Translations under genes and position numbers: made by a program | The notes under the pieces: generated by a model | What the model was told of the DNA's origin: nothing | What the model saw: only the letters and a program-made list of their open reading frames with translations | Database searches by the model: none | Part shown: positions 36,412 to 45,190 of the stretch, in pieces | How positions within the stretch are numbered: position 1 is the stretch's first letter | Layout: each line of letters begins with the position of its first letter | NCBI GenBank assembly: GCA_031546985.1 | Contig: JAVBJN010000057.1 | Span: forward strand, 60,319-124,318 | Direction of reading: 5' to 3' | Source: JAVBJN01 sp031546985 | GTDB taxonomy: Bacteria; Bacteroidota; Bacteroidia; Chitinophagales; Chitinophagaceae | DNA: 64,000 bases

Positions 36412-36690
36412 TCATCTGAATCTGCCACGCAGCTTATGGCTTTTTTGCCAGCCGGCTTCTGCATAGCTACTCACAAAGCATATGGCAATCTCTGCCATGC
36501 CCTGCGATGTAAAATAGACCCAGCAGGTAGCATCTTGTTTATTGGCAGTAATGTACCATAAATGATCGCCCGAAGCCAGCCCCCAGGATGCCACCCTGTG
36601 CACCAACAGATCTGCCTGACTGCGGTCACTAACAATGCATGCTCTTACATGCGCTTCGCCCAGTGTTGAAGCCTGAAAAATTCTTGCCAT
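36412..36690 (-). CDS. 7(1) septoil knot / DUF6150-like small protein
   Basis: A 92-residue protein made of repeated short strands of the type VRACIVSDRSQADLLVHRV, LWYITANKQDATCWVYFTS, EIAICFVSSYAEAGW. This spaced xxVxDRxxADLxVxxV pattern matches the septoil-knot (DUF6150) fold as I remember it, a small barrel-like knot of unknown function. The start is placed at MARIFQ, where the repeat begins. Confidence 0.6.
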   Translation of the reverse strand: MARIFQASTLGEAHVRACIVSDRSQADLLVHRVASWGLASGDHLWYITANKQDATCWVYFTSQGMAEIAICFVSSYAEAGWQKSHKLRGRFR

Positions 36691-36886
36691 GGTATAAATA
36701 TCCGGTTTTACAGGCAACAGATACAAAGATTTTTTATTTTAAACAGCAGAGTACTATCTGCTTATATCTCCTTAATGTATTTCGTAATTAGCCATTAAAA
36801 TATAATTAAAGTATGAATTTATAATAAAACATTATTAATGAATTGCTACTTTGTTGCTCTTATTTTTTTAAAACGAACCAGAAAGA

Positions 36887-38644
36887 ATGAAAAAGATTTT
36901 GCTCTCCTGCACCGCAGCTTTTATGCTGATGCAAAGCCTCCAGGCTCAAACCTACAACCGTACGTACAGCATACCCGGTTATAGTTGCGCCAAACCCGGT
37001 ATTATTCCCGCCAATGCGGTGCAAAACAGGCAGTACACCTACACGGTAACCAACCTTTCGGACGGTACCAACAGCAAACAGGTTTTGCTAAGCCGGCTGG
37101 ATAACGATGGCAATGTGAACCTGGCTGTAAAAGTAGACCGCATAACCACCGCCACCTGGGCCGGCAGCCGCTTTATTCCCACCAAAGATGGCGGTGTGCT
37201 GCTTACCTGCTTAGACGAAAATGGGCTTGTAACCGTTCTCAAATTCGATGCAGATCTCAACCAGATGTGGGCTGTATCCATACCCGACAACCTGGGCCAC
37301 ATGGGCACCTCAAGCCTGGGCGCGATAAGTACAGGAAGCCTCGATGGCGATGCCAAACGCGAGGACTATATTATTGTAATGCCGGTAGAAACCTCTAATG
37401 GCTATACATCTGACGAAGCGTTTATGGCTTTCAGGCTCGACGATCGCGGGCAGGTGCTCTGGAAAAAGAAATATTCGGAATTTAACCGTGCGGCCAACTA
37501 CAACAATCCCATTATCCAGGATCAGGTTACCACTATCGTCCACAGTGAGCCTAACCAGGCGGGTGAGCCTAATGAACGTTTCATAATTGCGGGCATGCGT
37601 TCAGAAACCGGCTACAGCCCTGTCTGTGGCTGGGTAGCTGTAGTACTGCCTACCAGTCCCAACGATATCTTTGCATTGCGTATCGATGCCTGGGGCAATA
37701 TCATCTCCAACTATAACCGCTATACAGCTATTGCATCCTCCGGCAAGTCGAGACTGCAAATGATTACAGATAGGCTTACCGGCAATTATGTTTGCACCTT
37801 CTCCCAATACAATATGGGCCCGGCCAATAATTACCCTGTAGGCATTGCATTGATGCAGCTGGACTATAGCCTGAACGCTATGGGCAGCATGGCCAATGTA
37901 TACTTCCAGAATGGTTCTATCGAAAACTATGTATCCGCGCTTAACCAACCCAGCGATGGCAACTACGTGATCAACTCCTATCCGATGGGCAACAGCTACG
38001 CGCTGCCAGAACTCATTAAGATAGACCGCAACACCATGAATGTGCTATACAACCAGAATTACAATTTCACATCGCACGCGCAACTGGATTACGACGCTGG
38101 GCAGATCGACGATAATGATTACAACCTGTTTGTGAGTACACCCGGCAATTTTACCAATGCTGATCTAAGGGTTATCAAAGCCGACCCGTCTGGTTATGCT
38201 TGTGGTGCGGAACAACAGAGTACCATTGCCGCTACCATACCTGTAACACAAGAGCAGTTTAACTACGAAGCAATAGATTTTCCGCAGTTTAACGAGGTTA
38301 GATACGAGCAGGAAGAAATAGCGGTACAGGTTTCTGATTGCGGCTCAGCCTATTTCCGTACGCAGGCTGCCGCGAATGTGCTCAATGAAGTGAAGGTTTA
38401 TCCCACCGTACTGTCATCTGCAGGCGATAAACTTACCTGCAAGCTCTCTGGCACTTACAATGGTGTAGTAAATATTCGCATCACCAACGTACTGGGCCAG
38501 CAGGTTTTCTCTAAAAACTGCAATGTTGAAAATGGTGCCGAAATCACTATTGATGCCAACACCCTGAGCACTGGTCTCAATGTGGTAAACATCTATAACA
38601 ACGGCAAGGTTATTAAAACCGAAAAAGTAATCCTGGCCAACTAA
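36887..38644 (+). CDS. Secreted protein with T9SS sorting domain, unrecognised
   Basis: A 585-residue exported protein: signal peptide (1-20, ending LQAQ), a repetitive beta-rich body (about 25-490) with motifs such as VLLSRLDNDGNVNLAV, GGVLLTCLDENGLVTVLKFDAD and FALRIDAWGNIISNY, suggesting a beta-propeller, and a C-terminal T9SS domain (VKVYPTVLSSAGDKL ... GLNVVNIYNNGKVIKTEKVIL). The YPT form replaces the usual YPNP. Function unknown. A terminator follows at 38669. Confidence 0.8.
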   Translation: MKKILLSCTAAFMLMQSLQAQTYNRTYSIPGYSCAKPGIIPANAVQNRQYTYTVTNLSDGTNSKQVLLSRLDNDGNVNLAVKVDRITTATWAGSRFIPTKDGGVLLTCLDENGLVTVLKFDADLNQMWAVSIPDNLGHMGTSSLGAISTGSLDGDAKREDYIIVMPVETSNGYTSDEAFMAFRLDDRGQVLWKKKYSEFNRAANYNNPIIQDQVTTIVHSEPNQAGEPNERFIIAGMRSETGYSPVCGWVAVVLPTSPNDIFALRIDAWGNIISNYNRYTAIASSGKSRLQMITDRLTGNYVCTFSQYNMGPANNYPVGIALMQLDYSLNAMGSMANVYFQNGSIENYVSALNQPSDGNYVINSYPMGNSYALPELIKIDRNTMNVLYNQNYNFTSHAQLDYDAGQIDDNDYNLFVSTPGNFTNADLRVIKADPSGYACGAEQQSTIAATIPVTQEQFNYEAIDFPQFNEVRYEQEEIAVQVSDCGSAYFRTQAAANVLNEVKVYPTVLSSAGDKLTCKLSGTYNGVVNIRITNVLGQQVFSKNCNVENGAEITIDANTLSTGLNVVNIYNNGKVIKTEKVILAN

Positions 38645-38668
38645 ATCAGTTACCAGCTGGTTAAATAT

Positions 38669-38699
38669 TGCCCTCTGCGCTCCCGTAGTGCAGGGGGCA
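38669..38699 (+). terminator. Rho-independent terminator
   Basis: TGCCCTCTGC / GCAGGGGGCA stem, with T run (TTTTCG) downstream, 25 bases after the T9SS protein stop codon. Confidence 0.8.
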
Positions 38700-38775
38700 T
38701 TTTCGTTGCAACCATCCATTGGTCAGCTCCGGAAACCTCGAATGATGTTACTGTTTTGCGAAAAAGTTTTGCAAT

Positions 38776-38814
38776 TACGAAATGTTTCGTACGTTTACTA
38801 CGAAACATTTCGTA
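38776..38814. promoter_or_regulatory. Two tandem 16-bp operators before the serine hydrolase
   Basis: Two dyads TACGAAATGTTTCGTA (38776-38791) and TACGAAACATTTCGTA (38799-38814). Their arms are identical and perfect, TACGAAA/TTTCGTA, with only the central two bases differing. Centres are 23 bp apart, about two helical turns, so two repressor dimers could bind one DNA face. They lie 41 bases before the start codon at 38856. A BlaI/MecI-type repressor is plausible given the downstream gene, but none is encoded nearby. Confidence 0.75.
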
Positions 38815-38855
38815 GACCTATAATTTTAAAACTAAAACTTCAATTTAAAAGCATC

Positions 38856-40268
38856 ATGGTAAGAATCAAATTAGTGATCGCGTTATCCATCTTATCAAAT
38901 ATATGCCTGGGGCAGCAGGCCAAACAGCTCGACAGTATTTTCACCCTGCTGTGCGCGCAAAACCAGTTTAACGGAAGTGTACTTATTGCCGAAAAGGGAA
39001 AAGTGATTTTTGAAAAAGGCTACGGCTACAGCAATGAAACCACCAGGCAACAGAACAATCCGCAAACGATTTTTGAAATAGGCTCTTCTTCCAAACAATT
39101 TACAGCCGCAGCCATCGTATTGCTGAAAAGACAAGGCAAACTTCAATACGAAGATAAAATGTCAAAGTACCTGCCCGAGCTGGGTTTTGGGGATAAGGTT
39201 ACCATTTACGACCTGCTCAGGCACACCAGCGGCCTGCCCAATGATTACATCTCAGACCTGTCTAAAAATTGGGACAAAACAAAGATCGCAACCAACGAAG
39301 ATGTGATCCGGCACTACCAGCTCCAAAAAGATACTTTGCAGTTTGAACCCCGCAGCAGGTACGAATACAACAATAACAACTATGCATTTCTGGCCAGTAT
39401 TGTAGAGCGGGTATCGGGCATGAAATATGCCGATTTTCTTTCAGAAAACATTTTTAAGCCCCTTAACATGAAACATACTTTCGTCTATAACAGGCGGGAG
39501 CATCCGGGAAGAGTAAAGAACTATGCCACCGGCTATGTGTGGAACGATAATTCTTTTACCAAAGTAACATCTGAACACACTTTGCACAGCGATAGTATCG
39601 CATACTTCCTGGATGGTATAGTGGGCGCAGCCAAAGTAAATTCTAATGTAGAAGACCTCTTTAAATGGGTTATCGCGTTAAAGAACAATACGCTCTTTAT
39701 CCAAACAGAGTTTGATGAAATGACAGCCGTTACCCAAACCACTACTGGCAAAAACATTCCTTATGGTTTCGGCTTTGATTTGTCTAAAGGCGAGAACAGG
39801 TTTTCTTTTGGGCATACCGGAAACTGGGATGGGAATATGTCGCTCATCTCCCAGAATATGATTAAAGACAGAACCATCATTTTACTCGAAAACTTTGCAA
39901 TGGGGGTTTTCCCTTTCGAAAACATTACACAGATATTGGATAACCGCCCTGTAACGGAAAAATTCAGGGAAAAAATCCCGATGCCCGCTACCGACATGCA
40001 AAAGTATACAGGTGTTTATGCAGATGAGCAGGATACGCTGGACGCACATATCATTACCTACCTCGACGGGCATTTGTTGTACAATGCCAAAAGCGCAGAT
40101 TGGGATATGCGTTTTTTCCCGGTTTCGGCCAATGAGTTTCAGGCGCTCAGAAACAATGGTGCAGATGGCAGCTTAAAGTTTACAACCATGGCAGACGGCA
40201 CTACCAAACTTGAGATGTTGCAAAATGGCCAGGTTATAGGGAGCGGTATGCGAAAAAAACAGGACTAG
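38856..40268 (+). CDS. Serine hydrolase, beta-lactamase/DD-peptidase fold
   Basis: A 470-residue periplasmic or secreted protein with signal peptide (1-20, ending CLGQQ). Its class C-like motifs are IGSSSKQFTA (S-x-x-K, nucleophile Ser near residue 78), YEYNNNNYAF (Y-x-N) and FGHTGNWDG (H-x-G in place of K-T-G). The C-terminal ~110 residues form a separate domain often found in these esterases/peptidases. It is not obviously a resistance enzyme. MVRIKLV at 38856 is chosen: an in-frame Met far upstream would run through the operators. Confidence 0.87.
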   Translation: MVRIKLVIALSILSNICLGQQAKQLDSIFTLLCAQNQFNGSVLIAEKGKVIFEKGYGYSNETTRQQNNPQTIFEIGSSSKQFTAAAIVLLKRQGKLQYEDKMSKYLPELGFGDKVTIYDLLRHTSGLPNDYISDLSKNWDKTKIATNEDVIRHYQLQKDTLQFEPRSRYEYNNNNYAFLASIVERVSGMKYADFLSENIFKPLNMKHTFVYNRREHPGRVKNYATGYVWNDNSFTKVTSEHTLHSDSIAYFLDGIVGAAKVNSNVEDLFKWVIALKNNTLFIQTEFDEMTAVTQTTTGKNIPYGFGFDLSKGENRFSFGHTGNWDGNMSLISQNMIKDRTIILLENFAMGVFPFENITQILDNRPVTEKFREKIPMPATDMQKYTGVYADEQDTLDAHIITYLDGHLLYNAKSADWDMRFFPVSANEFQALRNNGADGSLKFTTMADGTTKLEMLQNGQVIGSGMRKKQD

Positions 40269-40303
40269 CAATGTGAAAGCGTAAGTCTCTGGGGTTAAAT
40301 AAA

Positions 40304-40334
40304 AAAGCGGGATTTCAATTTGAAATCCCGCTTT
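40304..40334. terminator. Native terminator (serine hydrolase / original tRNA-Ser 3' flank)
   Basis: Perfect 14-bp stem AAAGCGGGATTTCA / TGAAATCCCGCTTT with a 3-nt loop, flanked by A6 on the left. On the plus strand it ends the serine hydrolase transcript. On the minus strand it is what tRNA-Ser would have read into before the element inserted, ending in a U6 run; it now abuts attL. Confidence 0.85.
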
Positions 40335-40352
40335 GCGGAGACGGCGAGATTC
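40335..40352. repeat. attL (18-bp direct repeat)
   Basis: GCGGAGACGGCGAGATTC, an exact copy of 53666-53683 at the 3' end of tRNA-Ser. Homology stops on both sides, defining the exchange core of the integrated element. Confidence 0.93.
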
Positions 40353-40392
40353 AGATTATGTTTATAACAATCTCACAATCAAACTTATATAC

Positions 40393-40430
40393 TGGCCCAC
40401 TTTTACCGAATGGCGCACTTTTGGCGCATT
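40393..40430. repeat. Left arm-type repeats (TGGCGCAC)
   Basis: TGGCCCAC (40393), TGGCGCAC (40411) and TGGCGCAT (40422) lie 40-70 bases inside attL. Their reverse complement GTGCGCCA occurs twice at similar distances inside attR, the expected layout for integrase arm-binding sites. Confidence 0.55.
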
Positions 40431-40438
40431 TATTATTA

Positions 40439-40768
40439 TTAGAAACTACAGTAAGAAGTCCTGCATTGATTTATTGTAACAGACTTTGTATATACTGTGG
40501 GATATAGGACATAACCACTAGATTGCTCTAATTTGATGGTATATGTTCCCGGCGATAGATCAAAGGAGGTTTTACTTTTACTGCTCACAAGTTGTTTATA
40601 TCCGCCATTGACATACACTTTGTAAGGGTCGCTTTGAGTATTACTTACCGACACCTCGCCAGTATTGTTTTGTTCGCAAATTGATTTGGTTAAAGACTGG
40701 TCATCGTCTTTAGCACATGAAAAAAAAGTGGTAGCAACCACTGCCATAATCATAGGAATCCTTCTCAT
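40439..40768 (-). CDS. Element-encoded small lipoprotein
   Basis: A 109-residue protein with lipoprotein signal and lipobox (VATTFFSCAKD, Cys18), followed by a beta-rich domain (DPYKVYVNGGYKQLVSSKSK, FDLSPGTYTIKLEQSSGY) with three further Cys near the C-terminus. Its ATG overlaps the repressor stop (ATGA), so it should be expressed in the lysogen together with the repressor. Lipoproteins in this position often alter the host surface or block superinfection; here that is only a suggestion. Confidence 0.75.
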   Translation of the reverse strand: MRRIPMIMAVVATTFFSCAKDDDQSLTKSICEQNNTGEVSVSNTQSDPYKVYVNGGYKQLVSSKSKTSFDLSPGTYTIKLEQSSGYVLYPTVYTKSVTINQCRTSYCSF

Positions 40769-41133
40769 TTCTTTGGTTTTATTTGTCTTTCAATTTCAGA
40801 TAATTGGTCTTTTAATTTGATTACATCAGATTGAAGATTCATTATGTGATCTTTCATTCTGCTTATTTCTTCACTATTATGTTGTACCGTTTGGGTGATA
40901 GTAGAGCCGGAGAAATCCCCATTCAATACATTTTCACCCGTAATTTTTGTCTGTGAAAAGAAGTTTCTCGGCAATGAGAAATCATTAATGATTTGTTCTT
41001 TATCCTCTTTATTTATTTCAGACTGTTTGAACAAATTATACAACTTCCCCTTAGAAAATCTTGTACGTTCTAAAATTTCTTTTTGAGATAACCCTTTGTC
41101 TTTCAAATACTTTCTTAAAATCAAGCCATCCAT
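40765..41133 (-). CDS. Repressor-like HTH protein with coiled-coil tail
   Basis: A 122-residue protein. Residues 1-50 form an XRE-like helix-turn-helix (LRKYLKDKGLSQKEILERTRFSKGKLYNLFKQ); residues ~75-120 form a coiled coil (ISRMKDHIMNLQSDVIKLKDQLSEIERQI) for oligomerisation. It is divergent from a second HTH gene across a 104-bp region with operator-like repeats, the standard CI/Cro-type switch layout. Most likely the lysogeny repressor. Confidence 0.75.
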   Translation of the reverse strand: MDGLILRKYLKDKGLSQKEILERTRFSKGKLYNLFKQSEINKEDKEQIINDFSLPRNFFSQTKITGENVLNGDFSGSTITQTVQHNSEEISRMKDHIMNLQSDVIKLKDQLSEIERQIKPKK

Positions 41134-41237
41134 AGATTAATTGTTATTTGGACATTTGTCCATTTTGTACATACATTAGCGTTAAATCTGCGTACACACT
41201 TAAAATTCATTTACGCACGCAAAAATTACGTTAAAGT
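41134..41237. promoter_or_regulatory. Divergent operator/promoter region of the element
   Basis: Between the two HTH genes. It contains the dyad GGACATTTGTCC (41150-41161) close to the repressor start and a direct pair TTAGCGTTAAA (41176-41186) / TTACGTTAAAG (41226-41236), the second just before the plus-strand ATG, as well as TGCGTACAC and TTTACGCAC. These are candidate repressor and Cro-like binding sites. Confidence 0.55.
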
Positions 41238-41483
41238 ATGGAAAATCAATTTAAGTACAGACTGCACGAATTACTACTAAGTAAATACCAAGTTGATACA
41301 AAGCAGGGCCGCCGCGAGTTAGCAACCTTTATTGGGGTAAGCTCCAGCACAATTAGCCTGGACTTTAATATCCGCAGCAATGAGAAAGACAGGACTATAC
41401 CAAAGGCCCGTGTAATAGCCTATTCCAAATTTTTCGAGATACCCGAAACAGCCCTACTCACTGCTAAAGTTGCAACTGTATGA
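41238..41483 (+). CDS. Small HTH protein (Cro-like)
   Basis: An 81-residue DNA-binding protein; the helix-turn-helix is GRRELATFIGVSSSTISLDFNI. First gene of the plus-strand (lytic/replication) set and divergent from the repressor; the two genes likely oppose each other. Its stop overlaps the next start by 4 bases. Confidence 0.7.
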   Translation: MENQFKYRLHELLLSKYQVDTKQGRRELATFIGVSSSTISLDFNIRSNEKDRTIPKARVIAYSKFFEIPETALLTAKVATV

Positions 41484-41698
41484 CAGGCTATATCCGTACG
41501 CTTGAATACGCCGGAGAGATTGAGCGAAAAATCAGACTTATAAAAGAAACGATCAACCATACCCCGGTACGTTTCCTCAATCAAACAGTACAGGAACAAC
41601 GGAACTGGCAACTCCAAGCCTACCAAGCTCTTTATGCAAGAATACAAAAGGAGCTTAAACAATACGAAAGCTGGGATTTTGACACAAGAAAGCTATAA
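41480..41698 (+). CDS. Small unrecognised protein
   Basis: A 72-residue, mostly helical, charged protein (TLEYAGEIERKIRLIKETINHT, YQALYARIQKELKQYESWDF). No signal peptide or membrane segment. It overlaps the Cro-like gene by 4 bases and ends 2 bases before the primase-helicase gene, so it belongs to the early operon. Function unknown. Confidence 0.6.
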   Translation: MTGYIRTLEYAGEIERKIRLIKETINHTPVRFLNQTVQEQRNWQLQAYQALYARIQKELKQYESWDFDTRKL

Positions 41699-41700
41699 CA

Positions 41701-44148
41701 ATGAATCTAACCCTATATAACAACGTTTACGACAAGTCCGGCAAACAATCCAGCATTGAGGCTGTGTTTGAAATGATGGATAGCCGCGAACTGTTTGAAA
41801 AGATCAGGGAGCTAAGAGCTACGGAAGACAAAGCCCGCTTTGAGCAACTAAAAAAGTATTTGCCCGCCGTAACCTGGTCGGGCAAATTTGATAAACGTAA
41901 AGGCGACCTGCTAAAACAGCACAGCGGGTTAATCTGCATGGATATAGACAAGCTACCAGCCGAAAGGATAGCCGAATTGTCCACCTCACAGGTGTTTCAT
42001 GACGACCCGGCCTTATTCTGCTACTTCATAAGTCCATCCGGCACCGGTTTTAAACTAATCTACCGCATTGACCCGGCACAGCACGCCGCCGCATTCGATG
42101 CCCTTGCGCAACACATAGCCGCCCGTTACCAGTTGGAAATTGATCCTTCCGGTAGCGATGTGAACCGCCTTTGTTTCCTTTCCTATCCGGCACCTGCATA
42201 CCTTAACCGGGATGCCAACCCGTTTACCGTTGCAGACCATACCAAAAAGCCGGGCCGTAAGAAGGCAGAAACGGCAACCATTCCAACAGCATCCAAAGCC
42301 ATACAACAGGCTATAACACGCACCAACAAAAAGAACACCTATGTAGAAGGTGAGCGGAACAACTATCTGTTTTATTTCGCCCGCAATTGCAACCTGCTCA
42401 ATGTACCGGAAGCCGAAACGCTGGCATACGCATTAACCCACTTTGCCGACCTCGAAGAGCGCGAATTGCACGATACAGTAGCATCGGGTTACAAAACCTC
42501 CGAAGACAAGAAAACAGCCCCCGTAATCACCGCTACGGCGGTACGCCCGGCAAAGAAAGAAGATACCCCGCTGGTGGGGCTAAACCTTTGGGATGAAAAC
42601 TATTGTTTCTATGCACCAAACTTCGATGCAGAAGGCAACCCCAAAGGCATTAAGCTACATCGTCTCCGGCTTTTGAAAGTCCTGAAAAAAATAGGTCTGC
42701 GCCGCCTTACCGTTGGCAATAGCACCTATATTGTCCATTTGCAAAACAACATCATTGCGCCTATTGATGGCCGTTACATCAAAGCACACGATCTGTTTTA
42801 CAAACACCTTTTAAATGCGCTTGCCGAAAATGATGGTTCCGGTTTAGTGCCAATTGAAAGGGATGCACCGGACGGTGTACCGGTTGATATGGTGCTAAAC
42901 CTTGCTTTGGGCTGCCACGAAACCGGCTTTAAAGAAAGTATTATGATGCAGCTGCCAGAGTGTAACGCGCCATTGGGCGAAGACAATAAAGACAGTAGTG
43001 TGTTTTACTACCGCAACGGCTTTGTACGGGTTGCAAAGGATGGCTTAACCTTTCATGACTACAGCGAGCTGCGGGAAACCGTTATATGGGAAGATTCGAT
43101 ATTACCCCGTGATTTCACCCCCTTAACCGGCGACCAGCCCGACCCGGTATTTTTCGACTTCCTAAAAAAGCTGGCAGGCGAGGAAGAAAGCCGTTTAATC
43201 AGCCTGCTTTCGATTATCGGCAGCCGGTTACATAAATACTTCGGCAACAAGCGCAAGGCCGTCATATTTACCGATAGCGTGGTTTCTGACGACCCCAAAG
43301 GCCGCACAGGTAAATCCATTATTTGCAAGGGTATCGAACACATGCTTAACCGGGTACCGGAAGAAAGCAGAGTGCTTGTAGAGCTGAACGGCAAAACCTT
43401 TAACGAGCAAGACCCGAAGAAATACCGTGAAGCGGATATAAGTACCAAAGTGATACTAATTCAGGATGCAAAAAAAGACCTCGATTTTGAGAGCTTTTTT
43501 ACAGAAATCGCAGACAAGGGGATACGCATACAACGCAACTACGAAGAGCCGATCACCAAAAAGGTTCATTTCATATTCACCACTAACAAGCTCATAAAAC
43601 TCAAGGGCGATAGCGCGCGTGATAGAGTAGTAGAGTACGAAGTAAGTAGCTATTTCGGCGCCCATCGCAGCCCGGCAGATGAATACGGTCACTGGTTCTT
43701 TAATGACTGGAACGCCGAAGAATGGAACCGGTTTGATAACCTGATGTTGAGCGCGGTAACGATCTACTTTAACAAAGGGCTGATCGTAGAAAACACCGCG
43801 CAGCTCACGCAACGCAAGATGCATGAGGAAGTAGGTAAAGACCTTTGCGATTTCCTTTCGGATTTTCCCAATAAACCGCATCACATCGCCTACAATGACC
43901 GCGCCGGTATTATCCCCGATTACTGGTATTGTAAAAAAGACCTATACCGCCAGTTTTGCGAGCTGGCCGGTCATAAGCTACAGGATCATATGCCCAAATG
44001 GTTTGGTTCCAAATTGCGGCTCTACAAGCAGTATCACCCCGATTATGTAGCCGACCGCGAAAGCCCCGTAGACGGAAGTTACGCGCAGGAAAAACGCAGC
44101 AACGGGAAGGACTTAATACAATTCATTTTAACCCCTCAAAATCAATAA
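41701..44148 (+). CDS. Primase-helicase (BT4734/VirE-N plus SF3-like helicase)
   Basis: An 815-residue replication protein. The N-terminal ~220 residues match the BT4734/VirE-N primase-like domain: GLICMDIDKLP (acidic D-x-D, about residue 78-84) and SPSGTGFKLIYRI. The C-terminal half carries a superfamily 3/D5-type helicase: Walker A GRTGKS at 534-539, Walker B VILIQDA near 585, and sensor-like FIFTTNKL near 624, then a winged-helix-like tail. It is the element's main replication protein and implies theta or strand-displacement replication with its own primer synthesis. Related proteins are common in Bacteroidota mobile elements. Confidence 0.85.
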   Translation: MNLTLYNNVYDKSGKQSSIEAVFEMMDSRELFEKIRELRATEDKARFEQLKKYLPAVTWSGKFDKRKGDLLKQHSGLICMDIDKLPAERIAELSTSQVFHDDPALFCYFISPSGTGFKLIYRIDPAQHAAAFDALAQHIAARYQLEIDPSGSDVNRLCFLSYPAPAYLNRDANPFTVADHTKKPGRKKAETATIPTASKAIQQAITRTNKKNTYVEGERNNYLFYFARNCNLLNVPEAETLAYALTHFADLEERELHDTVASGYKTSEDKKTAPVITATAVRPAKKEDTPLVGLNLWDENYCFYAPNFDAEGNPKGIKLHRLRLLKVLKKIGLRRLTVGNSTYIVHLQNNIIAPIDGRYIKAHDLFYKHLLNALAENDGSGLVPIERDAPDGVPVDMVLNLALGCHETGFKESIMMQLPECNAPLGEDNKDSSVFYYRNGFVRVAKDGLTFHDYSELRETVIWEDSILPRDFTPLTGDQPDPVFFDFLKKLAGEEESRLISLLSIIGSRLHKYFGNKRKAVIFTDSVVSDDPKGRTGKSIICKGIEHMLNRVPEESRVLVELNGKTFNEQDPKKYREADISTKVILIQDAKKDLDFESFFTEIADKGIRIQRNYEEPITKKVHFIFTTNKLIKLKGDSARDRVVEYEVSSYFGAHRSPADEYGHWFFNDWNAEEWNRFDNLMLSAVTIYFNKGLIVENTAQLTQRKMHEEVGKDLCDFLSDFPNKPHHIAYNDRAGIIPDYWYCKKDLYRQFCELAGHKLQDHMPKWFGSKLRLYKQYHPDYVADRESPVDGSYAQEKRSNGKDLIQFILTPQNQ

Positions 44149-44150
44149 CC

Positions 44151-44327
44151 ATGAGCTTACCAGAGAGTATTTTATTTATATTCCTTTCAGGGCTTGGAGG
44201 TTCTTTTATAAGCTTTGGATTAGCCATTATAACCGATTGGCTGACGGAACGATTCCGTCAGCGATACCCCACTAAACCGCCCCAATGGGCGGTTTTTTAT
44301 TGCCCGACCGGCAGGGAGACCACTTAG
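44151..44327 (+). CDS. Possible short membrane protein
   Basis: A 58-codon frame beginning 2 bases after the primase stop: ATG then SLPESILFIFLSGLGGSFIS, a membrane-like segment, then TDWLTERFRQRY. Two hairpins lie inside its 3' part (44241-44261 and 44274-44298), the second followed by T6, so the C-terminus may rarely be translated. The first ~40 codons look protein-like. Confidence 0.4.
   Translation: MSLPESILFIFLSGLGGSFISFGLAIITDWLTERFRQRYPTKPPQWAVFYCPTGRETT
44274..44298 (+). terminator. Terminator after the primase-helicase gene
   Basis: AAACCGCCC / GGGCGGTTT with a CAAT loop and T6 tail. A second perfect hairpin, CTGACGGAA-CGA-TTCCGTCAG, sits just upstream at 44241-44261. It separates early replication genes from the following set. 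Confidence 0.75.
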
Positions 44328-44670
44328 AGCCGACCCCCTCCGGGTGTCGTTTACGACTCCCCCCCAACTTCCCCCCAATTTTTAGCAGTGAAAACAAATG
44401 CACTTTTGCACTCCCTGTATTATTAAGGTTATTTATTATTCTTTCTATTCCTTTACAGGCAAGGAACAGAAAGGAAATAGAGAAAAAAAAGCACCCTAAA
44501 AAGGGAGTGCAAAACCAGTGCAAACCAAGTGCAAAAGAAAAACCGTTTGCACTACTATTTTTTAGCATCAAAACAAGCCACAGACCTAAAAACGAGCGCA
44601 GGGGCTAATATCTACATCAAGTCGCAGAATCTGCGTGCCTATTATTTTTTGCTTTGTGTTTTCCGCAAAA
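44328..44670. other. Non-coding region with AGTGCAAA iteron-like repeats
   Basis: About 340 bases without a convincing gene. Three direct AGTGCAAA copies at 44506, 44517 and 44528 have an exact 11-bp period. Inverted copies lie at 44399-44411 and 44546-44553. TTTTGCACTCCCT at 44404-44416 is the exact reverse complement of AGGGAGTGCAAAA at 44502-44514. Early part is C-rich (44360-44377). A replication origin or regulatory array is the likely role. Confidence 0.6.
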
Positions 44671-45189
44671 ATGTATTACTCCGCCGTCTATTTTCTCGTG
44701 TATATCGCCATCCCTGAGCAACCCGTAAGTATCCGGGAATTGCAGCAGATCATATTAACCGATCTGGGTGTTTACCTGAGTACAAAAATCATTCGCAAGG
44801 CAGTAAGCCATTTTTTGGCGCAAAAACAGGTGTTACAGGGCCATAAAAGGGTACCACACGCCCGTAAATACGTTTTTTCATACCAAAAAATAAACCCTCA
44901 AAAATTCCCCAAAATGAATGCAACCATGTTAAAGGGCATCGCCAAACAATTTGGCTTTGATATTGGCGATGTAGCCCCCATGTTTGAAAACATGATCGGC
45001 GAGCGCATCCGGCAGAAAGAAGCCGAAACCGGTAAAAAGGTAGTGATCGTTACCCGTCTGGACGATAACGGCAAAATGGAAACGATTGTGTTTCTCGAAG
45101 GCAAAGACGAAAACGGAACCGCCCGCCTGACCAGTCACGAAAAATTGAACCTTGCGCAAATCATGATGAACGAATTGGAGGGCGTATAA
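44671..45189 (+). CDS. Element protein of unknown function, winged-helix-like
   Basis: A 172-residue protein. The first ~75 residues (AIPEQPVSIRELQQIILTDLG, IIRKAVSHFLAQKQVL, HARKYVFSY) look like a winged helix; the remainder contains a helical part (LKGIAKQFGFDIGDVAPMFENM) and a beta hairpin (KKVVIVTRLDDNGKMETIVFLE). It starts right after the iteron-like repeats, which it could bind. ATG 44671 is preferred to an earlier in-frame start. It ends 1 base before the next gene. Confidence 0.6.
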   Translation: MYYSAVYFLVYIAIPEQPVSIRELQQIILTDLGVYLSTKIIRKAVSHFLAQKQVLQGHKRVPHARKYVFSYQKINPQKFPKMNATMLKGIAKQFGFDIGDVAPMFENMIGERIRQKEAETGKKVVIVTRLDDNGKMETIVFLEGKDENGTARLTSHEKLNLAQIMMNELEGV

Positions 45190-45190
45190 T

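Noticed and set aside
40439..41133. Toxin-antitoxin pair
   Set aside because: The HTH protein has a repressor-like layout facing a Cro-like gene, and its partner is a signal-peptide lipoprotein rather than a small toxin fold.
43998..44327. A 109-codon frame starting inside the primase-helicase gene
   Set aside because: Its 5' two-thirds overlap the primase in the wrong frame; only the part from ATG 44151 looks protein-like and is listed separately.
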